A stretch of 35,582 nucleotides of DNA from contig JAHIVE010000020.1 in the NCBI GenBank assembly GCA_018816805.1, positions 1 to 35,582 on the forward strand, given 5' to 3'. Positions 24,873-30,690 of this stretch are shown piece by piece. Every line of letters begins with the position of its first letter. Position 1 is the stretch's first letter. A program made the translations under genes and the position numbers. This DNA comes from Patescibacteria group bacterium. Lineage in GTDB: Bacteria; Patescibacteriota; Gracilibacteria; UBA1369; 2-02-FULL-48-14. The notes beneath the pieces are model-generated. The model saw only the letters and a program-made list of their open reading frames with translations. It was not told where the DNA came from and searched no databases.

Positions 24873-25196
24873 TTATTCTCTCTGAACTACGCCTTTTGAA
24901 AATTTATTGGGGGGATGGAAAGGACTATGATGTGCATAGCCCAATTTGCGGTTTTCCTGGTAAGTGCAGTAATAAAAAACAAATAGAATGAGTGGGAAAT
25001 AAAAACTCATTGCTGTTGTTATTGCAGATGGCATTTCATGAGTCGAGGCAGCTAAAAAGCAACATTCGTGCATTCCTGATAGTGAATGCCCATGTGACAT
25101 GGCATTTTGGCTCATAAAAAATGCATTTGTGCAAAGACCAAGCAAGGTTATTGCTACAATTATAAGGAGTGATAGTTTTTGTTTGAGTGTGTTCAC
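24873..25196 (-). CDS. Small membrane protein rich in Met, His and Cys
   Basis: A 107-residue protein with two helices (~8-28 and ~57-78). The outer loop between them is dense in soft-metal ligands: Met33, His35, His37, Met42, His43, Cys45, Cys46, His53, Met55. A further His pair lies in the C-terminal tail (GYAHHSPFH). It starts with GTG at 25194-25196, and the promoter places transcription start on that codon. It is the first gene of the operon with DsbA-like and DUF411 proteins. A copper or silver-binding membrane protein is plausible, but the family is not recognised. Confidence 0.65.
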   Translation of the reverse strand: MNTLKQKLSLLIIVAITLLGLCTNAFFMSQNAMSHGHSLSGMHECCFLAASTHEMPSAITTAMSFYFPLILFVFYYCTYQENRKLGYAHHSPFHPPNKFSKGVVQRE

Positions 25197-25202
25197 CTAG
25201 TT

Positions 25203-25211
25203 AGTATAGCA
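25203..25211 (-). promoter_or_regulatory. Leaderless promoter of the CxxC operon
   Basis: Read on the minus strand this is TGCTATACT followed by AACTAG and then the GTG start codon of the first gene (25196). The six bases between the -10 and the GTG put +1 on the G, so the mRNA should have no 5' leader. The extended -10 string matches those at 8245 and 21466. No metalloregulator operator is recognised. Confidence 0.6.
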
Positions 25212-25281
25212 AAATCCAGAAATTGGGTATATGGGTTGTTTTTTCAGAATCTTTTCAGGGCTATAAAAAACTTTACCAAAA

Positions 25282-25303
25282 TCCAAGAAAATGTAATATG
25301 AAG
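25282..25303 (+). promoter_or_regulatory. Possible promoter of the short SLH gene
   Basis: TTTACC lies 16-17 bases before a TAATAT hexamer that overlaps the ATG at 25298, giving a start of transcription ~20 bases upstream of the chosen start codon at 25325. The region resembles that before the SLH gene at 4397 (ACCAAA, TCCAA, AAA blocks in the same order). A TATAAA further upstream (~25262) is an alternative. Confidence 0.35.
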
Positions 25304-25324
25304 GCGACCTTTAACTACGATATC

Positions 25325-26059
25325 ATGAAGAAAATTTTCTTAATTTTGGGCGTTTTAGTGTCTTTGATTTTTTCGCAAACCGCTTTTGCCGCTTTTCCGG
25401 ATGTAACTGAAAGTACACCATACAAAACCGCCATTGATTGGATGGCTGATAATGAGGTTATTCAAGGATATCCTGACGGCTATTTTAGGCCTGATAAGTG
25501 TGTTAGTCGGGTTGAATTTTTGAAAATGTTGTATTTGACTTTGCAAACAGATATTTCAGTTCCGGAAGGGACTGCCGGCTCTCACTATTATGATTATTAT
25601 TTTTCAGATACTGATATCACTCAGTGGTATTGGCCTTACTTAAATTTTGCGTTAAGCTCTGGAACCGTTCAAGGTTATCCGGATGGAACATTCAAACCTG
25701 CGCAATGTGTTGACAGAGTAGAAGCAATCAAAATGGGCGTTTTGGAATTCAATAATGGCGAAGTGCCGAGTTATGAAGGATATGCGGGAGTTAGTTTGAA
25801 GCTTCAGGCTGTCCAGGACGTTGATTATAACGAATGGTATGGGGATTATTTTGAATATGCATATGCTTCAAATATGCTTGGGACAGATCATATGACCGAA
25901 TCAATTAATCCGAATGCCGATTGGGGCAATGATGTGTATTATTACCCCGGTGGAGAGATGAGCAGGAAAGAGGTCGCTGAAATACTGTATAGAATGAAAG
26001 CAGCCAAAGACAATGGGATTGGGGTTTATATAGACGGATATGTGCCGGATTCACTTTGA
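25325..26059 (+). CDS. Secreted SLH-domain protein, short
   Basis: A 244-residue protein made almost entirely of a signal peptide (MKKIFLILGVLVSLIFS, cut after AFA) and three S-layer homology repeats: FPDVTESTPYKTAI..GYPDGYFRPDKCVSR, then ITQWYWPYLNFAL..GYPDGTFKPAQCVDR, and a degenerate third ending in RKEVAEILYRMKAAKD. It is the paralogue of residues 1-230 of the SLH protein at 2256, with the same Cys in each of the first two repeats (DKCVSR/AQCVDR) and the same order, but has no C-terminal body. The ATG at 25298 is probably part of the promoter, not the start. SLH repeats normally bind cell-wall polymers; with no further domain it may cap, compete for or adapt the surface layer. Confidence 0.85.
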   Translation: MKKIFLILGVLVSLIFSQTAFAAFPDVTESTPYKTAIDWMADNEVIQGYPDGYFRPDKCVSRVEFLKMLYLTLQTDISVPEGTAGSHYYDYYFSDTDITQWYWPYLNFALSSGTVQGYPDGTFKPAQCVDRVEAIKMGVLEFNNGEVPSYEGYAGVSLKLQAVQDVDYNEWYGDYFEYAYASNMLGTDHMTESINPNADWGNDVYYYPGGEMSRKEVAEILYRMKAAKDNGIGVYIDGYVPDSL

Positions 26060-26130
26060 TTGTAGCGGTTTATCAGGTAACGGGAATAGCTCAATTCGCT
26101 CGGTGCACCGGCGTCGTCACTCGGTCATGT

Positions 26131-26219
26131 GGAAGCACTTCAAAAAAAGCAGTATCAAAAATTACGTCAAAATGACGGCATTTTTAACAGTGCTTTTTTT
26201 CAAACATATATGCGCTTCC
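26131..26219. repeat. Long imperfect palindrome, MITE-like
   Basis: A 65-base palindrome centred at 26171: 25 of 32 positions in the arms are complementary without gaps (26139-26170 against 26203-26172). Its core runs AAAAAAAGCA ... CAAAAAT .. CGTCA/TGACG .. ATTTTT .. TGCTTTTTTT. Outer GGAAGC (26131-26136) and GCTTCC (26214-26219) continue the symmetry with an eight-base offset. It could be a bidirectional terminator, since each strand has a stem followed by seven T, or the remnant of a small inverted-repeat element. No transposase is nearby. Confidence 0.55.
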
Positions 26220-26284
26220 CCGCGACTCTCGCTCCTAGCCGGCTTCGAACCCTTCGGGTTCTCATACCGCCTCTTCATAAATTC

Positions 26285-26312
26285 AAAAAACGCCACCCGA
26301 TTGGGAGGGCGT
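26285..26312 (-). terminator. Intrinsic terminator on the minus strand
   Basis: On the minus strand ACGCC-CT-CCC-AATC-GGG-T-GGCGT is a stem of eight pairs with a four-base loop, followed by six T. No minus-strand gene precedes it for over 4 kb, so it may belong to a lost gene or protect the SLH gene from readthrough. Confidence 0.55.
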
Positions 26313-26340
26313 GCCTGAAACTATGGAGCCGCACATTTTC

Positions 26341-26372
26341 TTGACAGAAGCGCTACATTCCGATAGTATACT
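26341..26372 (+). promoter_or_regulatory. Promoter of the toxin-antitoxin pair
   Basis: TTGACA (26341-26346) is followed after 17 bases by TAGTAT (26364-26369). The -10 overlaps AGTATACT (26365-26372), a perfect 8-base palindrome that could be the operator for the AbrB-type antitoxin, which normally represses its own promoter. The ATG is at 26400. Confidence 0.55.
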
Positions 26373-26399
26373 TACAGAAACTCTACCACAAATAAATTT

Positions 26400-26657
26400 A
26401 TGAACTACACAGCAATACCTTCCGTAAAGGGACAAATAACCATCCCATCAGACATCAGGGAGAAATATGGAATATGTAAAGACACACCGGTTGTTATTAC
26501 AGATACGGGTAAAGGTGTAATAACCATTAAGGTCATGAGAATGGTGGATAGTGACACAATTGAGTTCTTTGAGAATGAGAAAGAAATTGGCTTAAATTTT
26601 AAAAACGGCATCGACCCTCAAGCACTTATTAACGCCATTGAAGAACTAGATGGATAG
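26400..26657 (+). CDS. AbrB/MazE-type antitoxin
   Basis: An 85-residue protein with an N-terminal swapped-hairpin DNA-binding domain (SVKGQITIPSDIREKYGICKDTPVVIT, ~8-35), as in AbrB, MazE and SpoVT. The C-terminal ~40 residues (acidic, FFENEKEIGLNFKNGIDPQALINAIEEL) fit a toxin-neutralising tail. It overlaps the toxin gene by eight bases, the usual arrangement of type II toxin-antitoxin pairs with the antitoxin first. It is expected to bind its own promoter and to mask the toxin. Confidence 0.8.
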   Translation: MNYTAIPSVKGQITIPSDIREKYGICKDTPVVITDTGKGVITIKVMRMVDSDTIEFFENEKEIGLNFKNGIDPQALINAIEELDG

Positions 26658-26880
26658 AATTGCAAAATTCCTTAAGAAATTGTCAAAAAAGGAAAGGACA
26701 ATCTTTCTTAAGATTTTTAAAGATATTCAAGTTCTCAATGTAGATAAATACGACATAAAACAACTGAAAGGGCTGAAAGGAGTGTTTAGACTTCGGAAAG
26801 GGAATATACGCGTAATTTTCACTAAACAAAAAGGAAAGGGAATCATTCTAAAAATATCCTTCAGGAAGAATGCATATTGA
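26650..26880 (+). CDS. RelE/ParE-superfamily toxin
   Basis: A 76-residue basic protein. The fold is that of RelE/ParE toxins: N-terminal helices (FLKKLSKKERTIFLKIFKDI), then KQLKGLKGVFRLRKGNIRVIFT and ILKISFRKNAY, with the conserved KGLKGxFRLRxGxxRVIF pattern and a terminal Tyr. RelE-type members cut mRNA on the ribosome; ParE-type members poison gyrase. The Arg-rich core and terminal Tyr favour the RelE type, but the target is not settled. It starts inside the antitoxin gene. Confidence 0.82.
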   Translation: MDRIAKFLKKLSKKERTIFLKIFKDIQVLNVDKYDIKQLKGLKGVFRLRKGNIRVIFTKQKGKGIILKISFRKNAY

Positions 26881-26927
26881 TGGGAATGGAGCTGCACTTA
26901 TAGCAAAGTTCGGACTTATTTTAAGGA

Positions 26928-26949
26928 ATCTGGAGGCTAGCCTCCAGAT
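26928..26949. repeat. Perfect 22-base palindrome
   Basis: Two 11-base arms (ATCTGGAGGCT and AGCCTCCAGAT) meet with no spacer. It lies 48 bases after the toxin gene. There is no T-run on either side, so it is not a standard terminator; it could be a recombination or binding site, or a cruciform. Confidence 0.6.
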
Positions 26950-27011
26950 AATATTTGGATAAGGAGCGTCCGGCCAAAATTCATTTTCCCCATACCCCCA
27001 CCTTTTTGCCT

Positions 27012-27055
27012 GCCCGCTGGAGAGAGCCTCCCCCATGCCGACTTTTTCGGTGCGG
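27012..27055 (+). repeat. Left copy of the repeat flanking the his operon
   Basis: GCCCGCTGGAGAGAGCCTC is followed by four C, then ATGCCGACTTTTTCGG and TGCGG. An inverted copy lies at 35475-35521: its reverse complement shares 17 of the first 19 bases and the whole ATGCC(C)GACTTTTTCGG core. The core is a small hairpin (CCGA/TCGG). The two copies enclose exactly the his operon. Confidence 0.6.
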
Positions 27056-27122
27056 AATACGGTTGGGCTGGGTTGGTTTCATTGAAAAAACAGCATAAAT
27101 GAAAGAAGTCTCACATTTACTG

Positions 27123-27151
27123 TTGACAAAATAAACTCAGTAGCTTATATT
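27123..27151 (+). promoter_or_regulatory. Promoter of the his operon
   Basis: TTGACA (27123-27128), a 17-base spacer and TATATT (27146-27151): close to the ideal sigma-70 promoter. The expected start of transcription is near 27158, about 28 bases before the ATG of the regulator gene at 27187. Confidence 0.75.
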
Positions 27152-27171
27152 AAATTTGTTTTATTATGCTA
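27141..27171. promoter_or_regulatory. Candidate operator for the YerC-like regulator
   Basis: A 31-base imperfect inverted repeat covers the -10 and the start of transcription: TAGC-T-TA-(4)-AA at one end mirrored by TT-(4)-TA-T-GCTA at the other. TrpR-family repressors bind CTAG-type palindromes in just this position. That the gene next door encodes a TrpR-family protein makes an autoregulatory operator likely. The match is by symmetry only. Confidence 0.4.
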
Positions 27172-27186
27172 AAACACTAAATCGCA

Positions 27187-27471
27187 ATGACGACTGCAAA
27201 ATCTAACAATAAGGGGCTAAAGGAAGTTTACGAAGCTGTACTCAAGCTGGAAACGGTTGATGAGTGTAAAAAATTCTTTCGTGACCTCTGCACCATATCC
27301 GAACTGAATAGTATGGCGGAGCGTTTTACAGTTGCGAAAATGGTCGATCAAAAAATTCCTTATCGGGAAATTAGTAAAAAAACGGGCTCTAGTACCGCTA
27401 CCATCACCCGTGTTGCGCATTGGCTTCATCATGGAAAAGGCGGCTATAAGCTGATACTTGAGCGTACCTAA
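27187..27471 (+). CDS. YerC/TrpR-family repressor, probable his regulator
   Basis: A 94-residue, all-helical DNA-binding protein of the TrpR superfamily, YerC/YecD group. The helix-turn-helix is IPYREISKKTGSSTATITRV (~58-77), preceded by LNSMAERFTVAKMV and followed by the conserved HWLHHGKGGY. In Firmicutes YerC (HisR) is predicted to control histidine genes, and here it is the first gene of the his operon, which supports the same role. The ligand would be histidine or a charged product; no binding residues are known to me. The gene ends 25 bases before an intrinsic terminator, so its expression can be uncoupled from the enzymes. Confidence 0.85.
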   Translation: MTTAKSNNKGLKEVYEAVLKLETVDECKKFFRDLCTISELNSMAERFTVAKMVDQKIPYREISKKTGSSTATITRVAHWLHHGKGGYKLILERT

Positions 27472-27495
27472 GCTCAAAAGTCAGTTTGTTACGAG

Positions 27496-27523
27496 CCGCC
27501 TCACCGAACGAGGCGGTTTTTTT
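27496..27523 (+). terminator. Terminator between the regulator and the his genes
   Basis: CCGCCTC (27496-27502) pairs with GAGGCGG (27510-27516), loop of seven, followed by seven T. It lies between the regulator stop (27471) and hisS (27545). A second hairpin (TTGAGC at 27458-27463 with GCTCAA at 27472-27477) sits just before it over the stop codon. No other promoter is evident downstream, so the enzymes probably depend on read-through; it may be an attenuator. Confidence 0.75.
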
Positions 27524-27544
27524 AAACTTCTAACCAATCTAATT

Positions 27545-28834
27545 ATGGAAATCATACAACCTAAAATCTTAAAGGGAACTCGCGAATTTGGACCAAGTGA
27601 AATGTCCAAGCGCAACGTAGTGATGGCGAAGATCAAAGAAATTTTCGCTCGCTATGGCTATGACCCGATAGAAACTCCTATTCTCAACCCTGCTGAGACA
27701 ATTCTCGGCAAATACGGCGAGGAAGGAGATCGCTTAACCTATAACTTTGAAGATAATGGCAAAAGGCGGTTGGCTCTACCTTACGACCTAACCGTGCCTT
27801 TTGCCCGATATTTCGCGGCAAATTGGAAAGAATTGCCTTTACCATTCAAACGGTATCAAATTCAGCGGGTTTGGCGTGGCGAAAAGCCAACAAAAGGACG
27901 TTTGAGGGAGTTTTACCAATGCGATATTGACGTTATCGGCACTGAAAGTCTCATTGCAGAAGCCGAAGTTGCTCGCGTCATTGCCACGGTTTTTGAGGAA
28001 CTCGATTTTGGCAATTTCCAAATCAAAACAAACTCACGGCGCTTGATGAATGATATTTTAAGAGCTTTTGATGCCCCGAAAGAAAAATCGATGGATGTCA
28101 TAAGAGTGATTGATAAATTAGCGAAAATTGGAGAAGAAGCGGTTATAGAAGAATTGGAAAAACTCAAAATCTTAAATGCGAAGGAATTGCTCAAAGCAAT
28201 CAAGCCGGAAGCGAGCACGAAAGAAACACTGCAAAAACTTAAGCAGTACAATACGAGCGAAATTGAGACTCTCTTGGATTATTGCAACGCCTTGGGGGTA
28301 TCGGAAGAACTAATCGACTTTGATCCCTCGCTTGCTCGTGGCTTGGATTATTACACCGGAATCATATATGAAGTGGTAAGTCACGATAATCTAGACCTCG
28401 GTTCATTGTGTGCCGGGGGCCGGTATGACAATCTTTGCGGACTTTTCTGCAAGGAAAGCTTTTCGGGCATGGGTGTAGCCTTTGGTTTTGAAAGAATCAT
28501 GATTGCTATGGAGGAACGTGGAGATTTTGATGATCTAACTCTGAATTCCCAAATTCTCGTTACACTTTTTGATGAAGATTCAATCAGTGATTCATTAAAA
28601 CTTTATCGACTACTAACTGATGCAAGCCTAAAAACTGAGGTTTATTTCGAGCCTGAAAAGCTCAAAAAACAGTTCAAGTACGCAGACAAAAAACAGATTC
28701 CCTTTGTTGTGATTCAAGGGCCGGAGGAAAAGCAAAAAAATGAAGTCACGGTCAAATCAATGCAATCGGGAAAGCAAAAAACAATTCCCGTTTCTCAACT
28801 CATAACCTATTTAGAAAGCTATGAACAAAGCTAA
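27545..28834 (+). CDS. hisS: Histidyl-tRNA synthetase-like protein (HisS/HisZ role)
   Basis: A 429-residue class II synthetase-fold protein. The ATG at 27545 is chosen because it begins the conserved PKILKGTREFGP; the reading frame upstream runs through the terminator hairpin. All HisRS motifs are present: motif 2 (RVWRGEKPTKGRLREFYQCD), the histidine loops ARGLDYYTG and CAGGRYDNL, and motif 3 (GVAFGFERIM). The C-terminal ~95 residues are an anticodon-binding domain, which dedicated HisZ proteins lack. The YYTGIIYE wording is closer to archaeal/eukaryotic HisRS. The neighbouring HisG is the short form, which needs a HisRS-like HisZ partner, so this protein may charge tRNA-His, activate HisG, or both. 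It overlaps hisG by 14 bases. Confidence 0.88.
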   Translation: MEIIQPKILKGTREFGPSEMSKRNVVMAKIKEIFARYGYDPIETPILNPAETILGKYGEEGDRLTYNFEDNGKRRLALPYDLTVPFARYFAANWKELPLPFKRYQIQRVWRGEKPTKGRLREFYQCDIDVIGTESLIAEAEVARVIATVFEELDFGNFQIKTNSRRLMNDILRAFDAPKEKSMDVIRVIDKLAKIGEEAVIEELEKLKILNAKELLKAIKPEASTKETLQKLKQYNTSEIETLLDYCNALGVSEELIDFDPSLARGLDYYTGIIYEVVSHDNLDLGSLCAGGRYDNLCGLFCKESFSGMGVAFGFERIMIAMEERGDFDDLTLNSQILVTLFDEDSISDSLKLYRLLTDASLKTEVYFEPEKLKKQFKYADKKQIPFVVIQGPEEKQKNEVTVKSMQSGKQKTIPVSQLITYLESYEQS

Positions 28835-29429
28835 GAATAAAATCAGAATTGCGGTGCAAAATAAGGGTCGCTTGATGGAGCCAAGCCTAACGTACTTGAA
28901 AAAATGCGGCCTAAAATTTGCCGAGAACGGTAGAAACCTTATTGTGCCATGCGAAAATTCAGATGTTGAAATTTTATTTGTCCGCAATAGCGATATTCCC
29001 GAGTATGTACGCTACTCCGTCGCGGATTTCGGAATTGTCGGCAAGAACGTACTGATGGAAAAAGAGAATAACCTGAAAACAGTTCAGGAATTGGACTTTG
29101 GTAAATGTTCCCTGGTTATTGCCGTACCCAACAATTCTAAGATAAAAAAACTGACTGATCTCGACCATGAGCGCGTTGCAACATCGTATCCGCGAATTTT
29201 AAAGAACTTTTTGAAAAAGCAGAAAGTGAGTGCCTCAATCATTGAAATTCGTGGTTCGGTAGAAATTTGCCCTTCACTTGGCCTCGCTGATGCGATTTTC
29301 GATATTACACAGACTGGCAGAACACTTTCGGAAAACGGACTTAAAGCGATTTTGAAAGTGGCAGATTCGCAGGCTGTCTTGATTCAAAATCCTAACTCTA
29401 ATTTAAACTATGAAAACCTACTTGTATAA
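28821..29429 (+). CDS. hisG: ATP phosphoribosyltransferase, short form
   Basis: A 202-residue enzyme for the first step: ATP + PRPP to phosphoribosyl-ATP. It starts with RIAVQNKGRLMEPSLTYLKKCGL and has the two periplasmic-binding-like lobes and the PRPP-binding segment EIRGSVEICPSLGLADAIFDITQTGRTL (~140-167). It lacks the ~80-residue C-terminal histidine-sensing domain of the long form, so it should form a hetero-octamer with a HisZ-type subunit and would take its feedback control from that partner. It overlaps hisS by 14 and hisD by 20 bases, so its translation is tightly coupled. Confidence 0.95.
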   Translation: MNKAKNKIRIAVQNKGRLMEPSLTYLKKCGLKFAENGRNLIVPCENSDVEILFVRNSDIPEYVRYSVADFGIVGKNVLMEKENNLKTVQELDFGKCSLVIAVPNNSKIKKLTDLDHERVATSYPRILKNFLKKQKVSASIIEIRGSVEICPSLGLADAIFDITQTGRTLSENGLKAILKVADSQAVLIQNPNSNLNYENLLV

Positions 29430-30690
29430 AAATTTGGATGCCAAAATGCTAGAAGCTTTAACGCAAAGGCCAGAAATAGACCTTGAGAAGACTTACGAAG
29501 TTGTTAAGCCAATAATAGCTGATGTAAAAGCAAATGGAGATGAAGCTGTAATTAGGTACACTGAAAAATTTGACGGAGTGAGTCTTAATTCTTTGGAACT
29601 CCGCGATGAAGAAATTCAAAAGGCCATTGCCGCGCTTCCGGAGCAAACAAAAGAGGCTTTTCAAAAGGCTGCCGCAAATATTGAGAAATTCCACAAGTAT
29701 CAATTAGCAACGGAAAAGCCGGTTGAAACAATGGAAGGTGTTGTCTGTTTCCGTGAGCTTCGTGCAATCGAGAAAGTTGGCATCTATGTGCCTGCGGGCA
29801 CAGCACCACTACCTTCAACGGTTTTAATGCTTGGTCTCCCTGCTAAAATTGCCGGTTGCAGTGAAGTTGTTTTATGCACTCCGCCTCCTGTCGCAGCAGA
29901 AATTGTTTTTGCGGCCAGTTTGTGCGGCATTACGCAGATTTTTCAGGTCGGTGGCGCACAGGCAATAGCAGCAATGGCGTACGGTACTGAATCAATCCCC
30001 AAGGTTTATAAAATATTCGGGCCGGGCAATCAGTATGTTACCGCAGCTAAAATGTTGGCTTCGCTTGATTCCGTAGCAATAGATATGCCTGCGGGGCCTT
30101 CGGAAGTTCTTGTGATTGCCGATGAAAATGCAGATGTGTGCTTTATAGCTGCTGACCTACTGTCACAAGCTGAACACGGACCGGATTCCCAAGTAGTTTT
30201 GCTTTGCTTATCAAAAAAAATGGCGGATAAAGTCAAAATTGAAGTTGAAAAACAACTTGCTGATCTACCTCGCCGTGATATCGCTTCGCTGGCACTCTCA
30301 AAAAGTTTTGTTTTGGTTTGTCAAAATTTGGATGAAGCTTTTGGCTTTTCAAATAACTATGCGCCCGAACACTTGATTTTGAATTTAGAGGAAGCTGAAA
30401 AATATCTTGAGAAAGTTAAAAATGCCGGTTCTGTTTTCATAGGCAAATATTCTTGCGAATCAGCCGGAGATTATGCCAGTGGAACGAACCACACTTTGCC
30501 AACTTACGGCTATGCCAAAGTATACAGCGGCGTTTCAATTGATAGCTTCGTTAAGAAAATAACTTTTCAGAAATTATCCGAAGAAGGCGTGCGAAATCTG
30601 GGGCCGATAGTTGAAAAAATGGCGGAATGTGAACAATTACAGGCACACAAAAATGCCATGCGACTGCGAATTAACAGTTTAAAACAATGA
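29410..30690 (+). CDS. hisD: Histidinol dehydrogenase
   Basis: A 426-residue zinc enzyme that oxidises histidinol to histidine with two NAD+ (last two steps). Signatures: GIYVPAGTAPLPSTVLMLGLPAKIAG, VGGAQAIAAMAYGTESIPKVYKIFGPGN, the zinc-binding LLSQAEHGPDSQ, the catalytic Glu-His pair in NYAPEHL, and the C-terminal ESAGDYASGTNHTLPT. The length is normal. The gene overlaps hisG by 20 bases, and its TGA overlaps the ATG of hisC. Confidence 0.97.
   Translation: MKTYLYKNLDAKMLEALTQRPEIDLEKTYEVVKPIIADVKANGDEAVIRYTEKFDGVSLNSLELRDEEIQKAIAALPEQTKEAFQKAAANIEKFHKYQLATEKPVETMEGVVCFRELRAIEKVGIYVPAGTAPLPSTVLMLGLPAKIAGCSEVVLCTPPPVAAEIVFAASLCGITQIFQVGGAQAIAAMAYGTESIPKVYKIFGPGNQYVTAAKMLASLDSVAIDMPAGPSEVLVIADENADVCFIAADLLSQAEHGPDSQVVLLCLSKKMADKVKIEVEKQLADLPRRDIASLALSKSFVLVCQNLDEAFGFSNNYAPEHLILNLEEAEKYLEKVKNAGSVFIGKYSCESAGDYASGTNHTLPTYGYAKVYSGVSIDSFVKKITFQKLSEEGVRNLGPIVEKMAECEQLQAHKNAMRLRINSLKQ

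Larger units (their letters stand above)
26060..26340. repeat. Noncoding palindrome-rich region
   Basis: There is no plausible gene in these ~280 bases; small ORFs here have no recognisable content. It contains the palindrome CGGTGCACCG (26101-26110), a gapless 65-base imperfect palindrome centred on 26171 (see separate entry), the hairpin GAACCC-TTC-GGGTTC (about 26239-26253), and a minus-strand terminator at 26285-26312. Such clusters of hairpins resemble REP or MITE-type intergenic repeats, but no second copy of this block is present in the window. Confidence 0.5.

Noticed and set aside
26225..26260. tRNA-like TTCGAA element
   Set aside because: No acceptor stem, anticodon arm or paired T-stem could be fitted on either strand; it is part of a simple GAACCC/GGGTTC hairpin.
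27458..27544. Upstream in-frame start of the HisRS gene
   Set aside because: The extension is translated through the regulator's end and the terminator hairpin and has no HisRS-like sequence; ATG at 27545 starts the conserved region.
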